Source of the DNA: Sphingobium sp. TCM1
Lineage (GTDB): Bacteria; Pseudomonadota; Alphaproteobacteria; Sphingomonadales; Sphingomonadaceae
DNA length: 64,000 nucleotides
NCBI RefSeq assembly: GCF_001650725.1
Contig: NZ_LXVX01000005.1
Span: 248,001 to 312,000, forward strand
Reading direction: 5' to 3'
The stretch's first letter is position 1. Each line of letters starts with the position of its first letter. A program made the position numbers and the translations under genes. The notes under the pieces were generated by a model, which saw nothing but the letters and a program-made list of their open reading frames with translations, searched no databases and was not told the origin of the DNA. Positions 51,569-59,843 of this stretch are shown here, piece after piece.

Positions 51569-53013
51569 CCGTCATGCAGGCGCCCGCCTATGCCCGCGCC
51601 GAATATCATGGCTTCGAGGCCGGCGGCAGCACCTTCGTCTATCTGGTGAGCGCAGGGGCCATCTTCGAGGTGGATGCCGATGTGCAGCGGGTGCTGGGCC
51701 GGCTCGACGGGCGGGAATTGACCCATGCCGCGCTGATCCGCGAACTGACCAGCGATGGCAGCGACCCGGCCGAGGCGGAGGCGCTGGTGCGCGAGCTGCG
51801 CGCCGCGCGCCTGATCCAGCTGGGCGTCGCCGCCCCGGTCATGCCGCAGGCGCCGCCTGTCGACTTCCCGTTGCAGGCGCTGGTGCTCAACGTCACCAAC
51901 CAGTGCAACCTGGCGTGCACCTATTGCTATGAATTCGGCGCGGACAAGATCGCCACGCCGGCGGGCAAGCCCAAATATATGACGCTGGAAACGGCCAAGG
52001 CGTCGGTCGACCTGCTGATCGCCGAGGCGGTCGGGCGCAAGGCGGTGCATATCACCTTCTTCGGCGGCGAGACGCTGATGAACTTCAAGCTGCTGCGCGA
52101 AGTGGTGGACTACGCCAACGGCGCGACGGCTGCGGCGGGGAAGGGGATTACCTACAGCCTCACCACCAATGCCACCTTGCTGACGCCGGAGATCGTGACC
52201 TTCCTGTCGGACAACCGGATCGGCGTCACCGTCTCCATGGATGGCCCGCCCGAAGTGCAGGACAAGCATCGCGTCTACAAGAATGGCAAGGGCAGCTATG
52301 CGGTGATCGAGCCGCGCCTGCGCACGCTGATCGCCCATCACAAGACCCGCGCCATCACCGCCCGTGTGACGCTGACGGAGGGCGTGACCGACGTCGTCCG
52401 TATCTTCCGCCACCTGAAGGACGATCTGGGCTTCCACGAAGTCGGCTTCGCGCCGGTGACGACCGGCGAGGAGCGCGCCTATTCGCTGGACGACAATGGG
52501 ATGGACAGCGTCCTGGCGCAGTTCACCCTGCTGGCGGACGAGTGGCTGGACCATGCCCTGCGGGGCGAATCCCATGGCTTCACCAATGTCAGCGAAACGA
52601 TCAGCGAGTTGATCTCCGGCGTCAACAAGTCGCATCCCTGCGGCGCGGGCCTGGGCCTGATGGGCGTCAGCCCTTCGGGCGATCTGTCGCCCTGCCACCG
52701 CTTCACGGACGCCGACACGCATGTGATGGGACATGTCTCCAGCGGCATCGACCGCGTAAAGCAGGGCGAATTCCTGAAAAAGGGGCATGTCGAGGCGAAA
52801 TATGACTGCCAGAGCTGCTGGGCGCGGCCGCTCTGTGCCGGTGGATGCCATCATGAAGCCTTCGTGCGCTATGGCGACACCGGCCACGCCAACCTCCATT
52901 ATTGCGACTGGATCCGGCAATGGACCGACACCTGCCTGCGCATCTACGGCGTGCTGGCCGTGAAGAACCCCGGCTTCCTCGAACGCTTCGCTGAACGAAA
53001 GGGCCTGTCATGA
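51565..53013 (+). CDS. qhpD: Radical SAM crosslinking enzyme QhpD
   Basis: A 482-aa radical SAM/SPASM protein that forms the intra-peptide thioether bonds between Cys and Asp/Glu in QhpC. The SAM cluster cysteines are 114, 118 and 121 (CNLACTYC), then FFGGETLMNF. The SPASM region includes SHPCGAG, LSPCHRF and CQSCWARPLCAGGCHHEAF. Residues 1-95 form a peptide-recognition-like domain. The start overlaps the qhpA stop (ATGA) and the stop overlaps the qhpC start, so enzyme and substrate peptide are translationally coupled. Confidence 0.95.
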   Translation: MTVMQAPAYARAEYHGFEAGGSTFVYLVSAGAIFEVDADVQRVLGRLDGRELTHAALIRELTSDGSDPAEAEALVRELRAARLIQLGVAAPVMPQAPPVDFPLQALVLNVTNQCNLACTYCYEFGADKIATPAGKPKYMTLETAKASVDLLIAEAVGRKAVHITFFGGETLMNFKLLREVVDYANGATAAAGKGITYSLTTNATLLTPEIVTFLSDNRIGVTVSMDGPPEVQDKHRVYKNGKGSYAVIEPRLRTLIAHHKTRAITARVTLTEGVTDVVRIFRHLKDDLGFHEVGFAPVTTGEERAYSLDDNGMDSVLAQFTLLADEWLDHALRGESHGFTNVSETISELISGVNKSHPCGAGLGLMGVSPSGDLSPCHRFTDADTHVMGHVSSGIDRVKQGEFLKKGHVEAKYDCQSCWARPLCAGGCHHEAFVRYGDTGHANLHYCDWIRQWTDTCLRIYGVLAVKNPGFLERFAERKGLS

Positions 53014-53372
53014 AGCATCTTCGTGCCATCAACAAAAAGGCGCGCGCGATCGACGAGGCGGTGACGCAGATCGAGGCGGCGGCGCTCGCGTCGCCCGCCG
53101 ACATGGAGGAGGATGTCGTCGCCCTCCAGCAGCAGCCGCGCCCCCATGTGCCGATGGGCTGCACCCTGTCCTTCTCGCCCGGCTGGGAAGTGGATGCGGG
53201 CGGCGGCACGGCGGGCCTGTGCCAGCCGGTCGAGCGCGACATCTACGACTGCTATGTCACCTGCTTCTGGCCGGTCCAGGTGCCCGATCATGTGAACTAC
53301 TCGCCCGACTGGGCCAGCAACTGCGCCACGGCCACCAAGGACTGGCGCAACCTCGACCTCGTTTTCCCGTGA
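53010..53372 (+). CDS. qhpC: Quinohemoprotein amine dehydrogenase, gamma subunit (CTQ-bearing)
   Basis: A 120-aa precursor of the catalytic subunit. After a long hydrophilic leader (about residues 1-44) all crosslink residues are present at the spacing known for the Pseudomonas enzyme: Cys 51-Glu 60, Cys 71-Asp 77, Cys 85-Asp 93, and the CTQ pair Cys 81-Trp 87 (DCYVTCFWP). Subtracting 44 gives the published numbers 7/16, 27/33, 41/49 and 37/43. The Trp becomes cysteine tryptophylquinone. Leader removal by QhpE and export by QhpF are expected. Cys 105 is an extra cysteine. Confidence 0.96.
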   Translation: MKHLRAINKKARAIDEAVTQIEAAALASPADMEEDVVALQQQPRPHVPMGCTLSFSPGWEVDAGGGTAGLCQPVERDIYDCYVTCFWPVQVPDHVNYSPDWASNCATATKDWRNLDLVFP

Positions 53373-53380
53373 GGCGCGCC

Positions 53381-54484
53381 ATGCCGACATTCCGTACTGT
53401 CCTCGCCGCCGGGCTCTCCGCAGGGCTTTCCGTTCTGGCCACGCTCCCGGCGTCCGCCTCGACCCTGTTCATGGGGTCCTATCCCGACGAACTGCTGGTC
53501 TTCGACGAAGGCAAGGCGGCGGTCACGGGCAAGATCAAGCTCGATACCGGCCTGCCGACATCGATGCTGTTGTCCGACGACGGCAAGCGCATCTATGTGA
53601 CAACCATCACCACCAGCGGGATCGAGGTGATAGACACCGCGACGCGCAAGGTGGTCAACAAGTTCAGCCTGAATGACGGCGTCACCCGCTATCGCTTCTG
53701 GGGCGGAACGGCCGACCCGACCGGCCGCTATTTCTACACGATGCTGACCCGGTTCGACAAAGGTATGGACCGCTATACCGTCGGGAAGCCGAGTTGGGGT
53801 GTGATCGATCTGAAGCTCCAGAAGGTCGTTCGCACGATCGAACTGGACAAGGAGGATGAGCGTGGCGGTGGTGGCTGGCGGGCCGCGTACAAGATTTCGC
53901 CGGACGGCAAGTTCCTCTATGCCTTCGGCGAGAAGGTGGTGATCCTCGACACCGCGACGCTCAAGGTGGTCGACCGCATCGACCTCGCCAAGCCAGAGGG
54001 GACGGGGCTGGAGAATGTCGGTTTCGGCGGTGCGATCGACACGATCCGCACGCCCGGCCAGTTCGTGTCGCTGTTTAACGCGGCCGACCCCTATATCCAC
54101 AACAAGATGTTCGGCCTCGCCCGCTTCGATCTCAACAGCCGCCAGTTCGACTTCACGCCGATTGGCCCCGCGCCCGAAAGCATGGCGGGACTTCAGATGA
54201 CGCCCGACGGGAAGCAGGCCTATACAGTGGTCACCAACGGCAAGCTCGGCAACAAGCGCTGCGAATTCTGGCACATGGACATGGCGACCAACTCCGTGGT
54301 GGACAAGGCCGAATTCCCCTGCCGTTCGCGCTTCCGCTTCGGCATGTCGATGGATGGGACCAAGCTCTATATCTACGGCGCCAGCTATGACATCGAAGTC
54401 TATGACGCGAAGACGCTGAAGCTGGAAACCACCTGGGATCTGGGCAATGACACCACCGGCGCCGGCATGGTCGCGGTGGAATGA
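53381..54484 (+). CDS. qhpB: Quinohemoprotein amine dehydrogenase, beta subunit
   Basis: A 367-aa periplasmic seven-bladed beta-propeller. The signal peptide is cleaved near LPASAS (about residue 26). Repeating blades are seen in LLSDDGKRIYVTT, VIDTATRKVVNKF, SPDGKFLYAFGEKVVILDT, TPDGKQAYTVV and SMDGTKLYIYGASYDIEVYD. It packs against the gamma subunit and helps form the active-site cavity. The ATG at 53381 begins the signal peptide and lies 8 bp after the qhpC stop. Length is typical. Confidence 0.94.
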   Translation: MPTFRTVLAAGLSAGLSVLATLPASASTLFMGSYPDELLVFDEGKAAVTGKIKLDTGLPTSMLLSDDGKRIYVTTITTSGIEVIDTATRKVVNKFSLNDGVTRYRFWGGTADPTGRYFYTMLTRFDKGMDRYTVGKPSWGVIDLKLQKVVRTIELDKEDERGGGGWRAAYKISPDGKFLYAFGEKVVILDTATLKVVDRIDLAKPEGTGLENVGFGGAIDTIRTPGQFVSLFNAADPYIHNKMFGLARFDLNSRQFDFTPIGPAPESMAGLQMTPDGKQAYTVVTNGKLGNKRCEFWHMDMATNSVVDKAEFPCRSRFRFGMSMDGTKLYIYGASYDIEVYDAKTLKLETTWDLGNDTTGAGMVAVE

Positions 54485-54524
54485 CGGGTCCGGGTAAGCT
54501 CTGCCAGATTTCGGCGGGGGAACG

Positions 54525-55517
54525 ATGACGTCCATCGCCATCCGGGGCAGTGGCATCGCCGCCAGCGGATGCGCGCATATATTGACTGGCGCGGGCCTTC
54601 GGGTCGCAATCGAGGACATCCGCCGCCCGTCCGTGCCGACGATCATGCTGAGCGACCCGGCCCTGGGCCTGATCCGTGGCGTGTTCGATCGGCCGGACCT
54701 GTTTGCCGACCGCCCGCGCGTCAAGCGGCGGGTTGTCGCGTGGGGCGGACCGCCGGTGGTGGTGCCGCATGGCGCGGCGCTGGCGTCGGAAGAGGAGGTT
54801 CAGGCGGCCTTGCCGGTCGTCGGCCAGTCGGGTGCCGGCGCTGGTGATTTCACCATCCACACCGCGCCGCCCCTGCCACTGGGCGACATGCGCCTCTTCG
54901 GCGAGCGCCATGCGGTGGCCGCCAGGGTCAGGTTGCGCGATCCCGCCTGCGGGGACGAGGCGCGGATCGAGGCGGTCGCAGGGGGCTGGCTCTATCTGGT
55001 GCCGGCGCAGGCCGGGGCGGGCTGGCTGCTGGGGGTGGGGGGCACGATCGAGGCGCTGCTGGGGCAGAGCGCGCTGATCGCGCCGGTCGTGGACGCCGTG
55101 GGGGCGGTGTCCACGCCCTTCCTCGCCGCGCCGCGCCTGCATCTGCCGCTCCAGGATGCGGACTGGCTGGCCTGCGGCACGGTGGCGCTCGGTTTCGACC
55201 CGATCTGCGGTGACGGCACCGCGCAATCGGTGCGCGAGGCGATCCTTGCCGCTGCCGTCGTCACCGCCATTGCCGAAGGCGGGGACCGGGGAGCGTTGCT
55301 CGGCCATTATCAATCCATGTTGATCGCGGCGATGCGGCGGCATCTGCTGTTGTGCGCCCAATTCTATGCCAATGGGGGCAAGGGCGACTGGTGGTGTGCG
55401 CAGCATGACGCGCTGATGGAGGGGCATCGTCATTGCACCGCATTGCTGGCCAGAATGCCCGAGCCGCGCTTCCTGCTCGACGGCTTTCGCCTGGTGCCGC
55501 GGCAGGCGGCGGCATGA
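54525..55517 (+). CDS. qhpG: FAD-dependent monooxygenase QhpG
   Basis: A 330-aa flavoprotein. The N-terminal FAD-binding motif is AIRGSGIAASGCAHILTGAG (about residues 5-24), and the GD motif region is VALGFDPICGDGTAQSVREA, resembling tryptophan-halogenase-type monooxygenases. In characterised clusters QhpG inserts oxygen into the QhpC tryptophan to start CTQ formation. Position between qhpB and the exporter supports this. The stop overlaps the next gene by 4 nt (ATGA). No signal peptide, so it acts in the cytosol before export. Confidence 0.88.
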   Translation: MTSIAIRGSGIAASGCAHILTGAGLRVAIEDIRRPSVPTIMLSDPALGLIRGVFDRPDLFADRPRVKRRVVAWGGPPVVVPHGAALASEEEVQAALPVVGQSGAGAGDFTIHTAPPLPLGDMRLFGERHAVAARVRLRDPACGDEARIEAVAGGWLYLVPAQAGAGWLLGVGGTIEALLGQSALIAPVVDAVGAVSTPFLAAPRLHLPLQDADWLACGTVALGFDPICGDGTAQSVREAILAAAVVTAIAEGGDRGALLGHYQSMLIAAMRRHLLLCAQFYANGGKGDWWCAQHDALMEGHRHCTALLARMPEPRFLLDGFRLVPRQAAA

Positions 55518-57217
55518 CACCCCAGATACAGCCTCCCGTCGCCGACTGGCGCACCTACCGGCGGCTCGCGCCTTTTCTACGGCCCTATCGCGGCGCGCTG
55601 CTCGTCGTGCTGGCGATCAGCCTGCTCTCGACTGCGCTGGGCCTCGCGCAGCCCTATCTGTCCAAGCTGATGATCGACCAGGCACTGCTCAAGCGCGACA
55701 TGGGCGCGTTGATCGAGATTGCGGCAATCATGATCGGCGTCACCATCGCCGGCTTTGCGGTCAATATCCTCGCCAGCTATCGCTATGTCGCGCTATCGGC
55801 GGCGATGCTCTACGACATCCGCGCGGCGCTGTTGCGGCATCTCCAGACCCTGTCGCCGCGCTTCTATGGCAGCTTCCGGCTCGGCGATCTCGTGTCCCGG
55901 ATGAACAGCGATGTCAGCGACGTGCAACGGGTCGCGTCGGACAGCCTGCTCTCGGTGGTCAGCAACCTTCTCTTCTTCGTCGGCTGCGTCGCGATGATGC
56001 TCTGGCTCGACTGGCGGCTGTTCCTGGTCAGCGTCGTGCTGGTCCCGGCCAGCCTCGCGACCTTCGCTTATTATCAGCGCCGCCTTACCGCCCTCACCCG
56101 CGACATGCGGGAGCGGGGGGCGGACCTTGGCAGCCTGCTGGTCGACACGGTCATGGGGATGCGCGTGGTCGCCTCGTTGCGCGCGGGCGAGCATGAGGTG
56201 GCGCGTTTCAAGGCGAAGAACGACGCCTTCATCGGCGCGATGCTGAAGATGCAGGTGGCGTCCTTCATGACCGGGGCGCTGCCCGGCACGCTGATGACGG
56301 CTGCGACATCGGCGGTGATCCTCTATGGCGGCTGGCGGATCATAGAGGGCGGCATGAGCATCGGCACGCTCGTCGCCTTCATGACCTATCATATGCGCCT
56401 CCTGTCGCCGATCCAGACGCTGATGGGGCTGACCTCCGGCCTTGCTTCGGCGCGGGTATCGCTGGGACGGATCTTCGAGCTGTTCGATACGAAGCCCGAT
56501 GTGGTGGAGCGGGTCGATGCCGTGCCGCTGGTGCGGGCCGGGGACATGCGGTTCGATCGGGTCGCGATGCGCTATGACCGCGACGCGGTGCTGCACGATG
56601 TCGACCTGACGATCCCGGCCGGCAGTCTTTGCGCCATCCTCGGCCCCAGCGGCGTCGGCAAATCGACCATGGCCGACCTGATGGTCCGTTATCTCGATCC
56701 CGACAGCGGCCGGATCATGGTCGATGGCCGCGACCTGCGCGACTACGCCCTCGATGACCTGCGACGGGAAATCATCCTGGTCGATCAGGCGCCCTGGCTG
56801 TTCAACGACACGATCGCCGCCAATATCGGTTTTGCCATGCCCGATGTGACGCGGGCCGAGATCGAGGCGGCGGCCCATGCGGCGGGGCTGGAGGCATTCA
56901 TCGCGCGACTGCCCGAAGGCTATGAAACCCGCGCGGGCGAAAGGGGCGCGGCGCTGTCCGCCGGGGAGCGGCAGCGGATCGTGCTGGCCCGCGCGCTGCT
57001 GCGTCGACCTGGCATCCTGATCCTCGACGAGCCGACTTCGGCGCTGGACGGGGAGACTGAGCAACTTGTCGCCGGCCGGCTGCGCGGGGCGCTGCCCGAT
57101 GCGACGATCATCGTCATCACCCACAAGCCGGCGCTGGCCGACATGGCGGACCACATCATCCGGCTGGAGCAGGGATCGGCGCGGATGATGGCGCGCGCGC
57201 AACTCGCCCATGCCTGA
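55514..57217 (+). CDS. qhpF: ABC exporter QhpF for the modified gamma subunit
   Basis: A 567-aa fused ABC exporter. Six membrane helices (residues 25-300) belong to a type-I exporter fold. The ATPase has Walker A GPSGVGKSTMAD, Q-loop VDQAPWLFND, signature LSAGERQRIVLARAL and Walker B ILILDEPTSALD. In QHNDH clusters this protein moves the crosslinked QhpC across the inner membrane. The ATG at 55514 overlaps the qhpG stop; a longer in-frame reading overlaps qhpG coding sequence and is rejected. It overlaps qhpE by 8 nt. Confidence 0.9.
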   Translation: MTPQIQPPVADWRTYRRLAPFLRPYRGALLVVLAISLLSTALGLAQPYLSKLMIDQALLKRDMGALIEIAAIMIGVTIAGFAVNILASYRYVALSAAMLYDIRAALLRHLQTLSPRFYGSFRLGDLVSRMNSDVSDVQRVASDSLLSVVSNLLFFVGCVAMMLWLDWRLFLVSVVLVPASLATFAYYQRRLTALTRDMRERGADLGSLLVDTVMGMRVVASLRAGEHEVARFKAKNDAFIGAMLKMQVASFMTGALPGTLMTAATSAVILYGGWRIIEGGMSIGTLVAFMTYHMRLLSPIQTLMGLTSGLASARVSLGRIFELFDTKPDVVERVDAVPLVRAGDMRFDRVAMRYDRDAVLHDVDLTIPAGSLCAILGPSGVGKSTMADLMVRYLDPDSGRIMVDGRDLRDYALDDLRREIILVDQAPWLFNDTIAANIGFAMPDVTRAEIEAAAHAAGLEAFIARLPEGYETRAGERGAALSAGERQRIVLARALLRRPGILILDEPTSALDGETEQLVAGRLRGALPDATIIVITHKPALADMADHIIRLEQGSARMMARAQLAHA

Positions 57218-57935
57218 TGCTGCACTTGATCCTGCACCTGATCCGATCCGCATCGCCATCATCGACAGCGGCGCGCATCCTGCCCATCCGCATATCGACG
57301 CGGCGCGGCTGCTGCCCGGTTTCGCCATCGCGCCGGACGGGTCCGACAGCGACATGGACAGTTGTGACGCCCTGGGCCATGGCACGGCCGTCACCGCCGC
57401 GATCCAGAGCCATGCGCCCGATGCGCTGTGCCTGCCGATCCGGGTCTTTCACGACTCGCTGCGCACGACCGCGCGTGCGCTGGTGGCGGCGATCGACCGG
57501 GCGCTGGCGGCGCGCGTCGACCTCATCAACCTCAGCCTCGGCACGATGAACCCGGCGCATCGCGACCTGTTCGCGGCGGCGGCCGACCGAGCGCTGGCGG
57601 CGGGCGTGCTGATCGTCGCCGCGCGCGAGGCGGATGGGACGCCCTGCTATCCGGGCAGTCTTCCGCAGGTGCTGGGCGTGTCGCTGGATTGGGCTTGTCC
57701 CCGCGACCGGCATAGGGTGCGGGACGGGCTGGCCTACGCCTCCGGCCATCCCAGGCCGATCCCCGGCGTACCGCAGCGGCGCAACCTCCATGGTGTCAGT
57801 TTCGCTGTCGCGAACATGAGCGGCCTTGTGGCGGGCGGCGGACGGCCGGAGGTCGCCCGCCATCTCGGTCAGGCGATGCCGAACCCCATGACCCGCTCGA
57901 CCATCCAGAAACAGCCGATCGCGCCGACCGCATAG
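57210..57935 (+). CDS. qhpE: Subtilisin-like protease QhpE
   Basis: A 241-aa cytosolic serine protease that cleaves the QhpC leader. The triad is visible: Asp 19 (AIIDSGAHPAHP), His 57 (LGHGTAVTAA) and Ser 197 (LHGVSFAVANMSG). The usual oxyanion Asn of subtilisins (AAGNxG) is not present at VAAREADG, which may reflect narrow specificity. It lacks a signal peptide and pro-domain. It is the last gene of the qhp operon. Its last 67 bp overlap the 3' end of the convergent hupE-like gene. Confidence 0.9.
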   Translation: MPDAALDPAPDPIRIAIIDSGAHPAHPHIDAARLLPGFAIAPDGSDSDMDSCDALGHGTAVTAAIQSHAPDALCLPIRVFHDSLRTTARALVAAIDRALAARVDLINLSLGTMNPAHRDLFAAAADRALAAGVLIVAAREADGTPCYPGSLPQVLGVSLDWACPRDRHRVRDGLAYASGHPRPIPGVPQRRNLHGVSFAVANMSGLVAGGGRPEVARHLGQAMPNPMTRSTIQKQPIAPTA

Positions 57936-58864
57936 AGGGCGGCGCTCCGCACCGGGGCCGCCAGCGACAGGGCGCGCAGCCCTGCCAGCGTCGCCACGAT
58001 CGCGCCGACGAACAGCAATTGCCCCGCCTCCACGCCGAGGTTGAAGAAGACCAGCGCGGGGAGCCTTTCGTCCGCCTGCACGCCCAGTTCGCCCAGCGCC
58101 GTGGCGAACCCCAGTCCATGCAGCAGGCCGAAAAGCGACACGACGATCAGTTGGCGCTTGAAGGCGAAGGCCCGTTCCCCCGCGCCGACCAGCAATGCCT
58201 CCCGCGCCATGAAGGCGATCGACAGGGCGATGGCGGCCTCGACCGGGGGCACCGGCACGCGCACCAGTTCGAAGAAGGCGATGGCGAGCGAGAGGGAGTG
58301 GCCCGCGGTGAAGGCGCTCACCAGCCACAGCAGGGGGCGCCCGCGCGCGAGCAGCGCGAGGCAGAGGACAAAGGCGAGATGATCCCAGCCCAGCCAGATA
58401 TGCCAGACGCCCTGCGCCAGAAATTCCGGGGCGATCTGTCCGATCGGGCGCGCGGTGGCGGCGGTCTCGCCGACCGGTACCGCGATGCCGCTGGCGTCGC
58501 CGGTCAGGCTGCGGTCGACCTGGCTGCCCATGACATTGGTGACGAAGCGGCCGCCATCGGCCTTCCAGGGGGTCTGGATGACATCGCCCGCCACAAAGGG
58601 CCGATCGCAGGCCAGTTCATAGGCATATTGGGCGCGGCCGCCGCTGGTCTGGCGGCTCATCCCGGTCTGCCGGCATCCGTCGGGCAGGCGGAGCGGTGCG
58701 GGCTGGCCCACGGCTTCGGGGACGGCGGCGGTGAATTCGTAGCTGTTCGGGTCTTCGCCGCGGGTCAGCGCGAAGTCGGCGGACAGGAAGATGTCGGCCA
58801 TCGCCGTACCGGGCGCCAGCGTCGCCAGGGCAAGAAGGAGGATGGCGAGGCTATTGCGCCACAT
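57869..58864 (-). CDS. HupE/UreJ-family membrane protein
   Basis: A 331-aa protein. A signal peptide (cleaved near GTAMAD, about residue 22) and an extracytoplasmic domain of 120 residues precede six membrane helices with the family motifs HIWLGWDHLAFVLCLAL, TAGHSLSLAIAFF and LLHGLGFATALGELG; the His/Asp residues are likely metal ligands. HupE/UreJ proteins import nickel for hydrogenase or urease. Next to a urea transporter, a nickel role for urease is attractive but unproved. The start at 58862-58864 overlaps the upstream isomerase gene by 14 bp. Confidence 0.85.
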   Translation of the reverse strand: MWRNSLAILLLALATLAPGTAMADIFLSADFALTRGEDPNSYEFTAAVPEAVGQPAPLRLPDGCRQTGMSRQTSGGRAQYAYELACDRPFVAGDVIQTPWKADGGRFVTNVMGSQVDRSLTGDASGIAVPVGETAATARPIGQIAPEFLAQGVWHIWLGWDHLAFVLCLALLARGRPLLWLVSAFTAGHSLSLAIAFFELVRVPVPPVEAAIALSIAFMAREALLVGAGERAFAFKRQLIVVSLFGLLHGLGFATALGELGVQADERLPALVFFNLGVEAGQLLFVGAIVATLAGLRALSLAAPVRSAALYAVGAIGCFWMVERVMGFGIA

Positions 58865-59705
58865 CGAATTTTTCCTTGAGGCCCGCCAGCGCCTGCTGAA
58901 TCGCGGCATTGCTGTGGGCGATCATATAATCCTGCCGCACCTGGTCCCTGATCGCGGGAAAGGGGATCATGGCGGATGGGATGCGTTCCCCCCTCCTGAC
59001 GAAATGCCAGCCGCGCGGCGACTGGATGGGGCCGAACCAGCGGCCCTCGGGAGCGTCTTTCAGCTGCTCGACGAAATCCTGGCCGAAAATGCCGCGCACC
59101 ATCGAATCGCCATAGCGCGGGAAATCGCGGCCCAGCCAGAAATCGTCCCCGCCGATCGTCTCGCCCGCATTCAGCTGGGCGAGCAGCAGGGCCGCGTCGG
59201 TGGGCTTTTGCTGCCGGAAAATCTGGGTGAAGCTGGTGCGTGGTTCGGCACGGTACAGGTCCAGATGTCCGGCATAATGGTTGACCAGCTGTTCCTCGCT
59301 CGGTTCGGGCGGAGCGCCGGCGATCAGGTAACGGACCTTGTCGACCAGCTGCTTGCGCGTCTCCCCGTCGGTCAGGTGCATGTTGCGGTCGATGGCTTCG
59401 CGGAACAACAATTCCTCGGCGATATAATCGGCCTTCAGCTTCGCGCGGTCGGCAGCGCTCGCCTTCCGGCCGGTCAGCGTTTCCCAATCGGCCACCTGCG
59501 CCTGCTCGATGTCCGGCGTGAAGATGACCGGCGGCTTTTCCAGCCGCTGGACGACATGATAGCCGCCGAACAATGCGACCCCGGCCAACAGGAAGGCGAA
59601 GAGCGGGTCGCGCAGGACTTTTCCCCCGAACCGCATCGGCGCCGGTCGCGCGCTCGGCCCGGTCGCGCTTGCCGCACTATCCATCACGTCTGCCCCGTTG
59701 TTCAT
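58851..59705 (-). CDS. Membrane-anchored PpiC-type peptidyl-prolyl isomerase
   Basis: A 284-aa protein with one N-terminal anchor (VLRDPLFAFLLAGVALFGGY, about residues 31-50) and a periplasmic SurA/PpiC-like chaperone region ending in a parvulin domain (EPRTSFTQIF, FWLGRDFPRYGDSM, GPIQSPRGWHFVRRGERI). It probably folds an exported partner, perhaps the HupE ectodomain or cluster enzymes. It is co-transcribed with the hupE-like gene (14-bp overlap) and divergent from urtA, with the shared motif between them. Confidence 0.87.
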   Translation of the reverse strand: MNNGADVMDSAASATGPSARPAPMRFGGKVLRDPLFAFLLAGVALFGGYHVVQRLEKPPVIFTPDIEQAQVADWETLTGRKASAADRAKLKADYIAEELLFREAIDRNMHLTDGETRKQLVDKVRYLIAGAPPEPSEEQLVNHYAGHLDLYRAEPRTSFTQIFRQQKPTDAALLLAQLNAGETIGGDDFWLGRDFPRYGDSMVRGIFGQDFVEQLKDAPEGRWFGPIQSPRGWHFVRRGERIPSAMIPFPAIRDQVRQDYMIAHSNAAIQQALAGLKEKFDVAQ

Positions 59706-59740
59706 GGCGTATTTTTACCGGGAACCGGCCGTCTGAAGCC

Positions 59741-59784
59741 TACGTCAAATGACGCATACGGGGGTTTGCCGCCTTTCCATAGCC
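59741..59784 (+). promoter_or_regulatory. urtA promoter with complete dyad operator
   Basis: TACGTCAAATGACGCAT contains the perfect dyad CGTCA-AA-TGACG (59743-59754), the best palindrome of the four motif copies. CCATAGCC follows at 59777-59784. The same octamer is at the same distance in the receptor promoter. urtA starts at 59844. The divergent isomerase gene starts 36 bp to the left and may share the operator. Confidence 0.68.
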
Positions 59785-59843
59785 TTTGGGGGACCGATTT
59801 GCTGCGCCGCCGCATGTGGCCAGCCAGGGGAGACATTCACATC

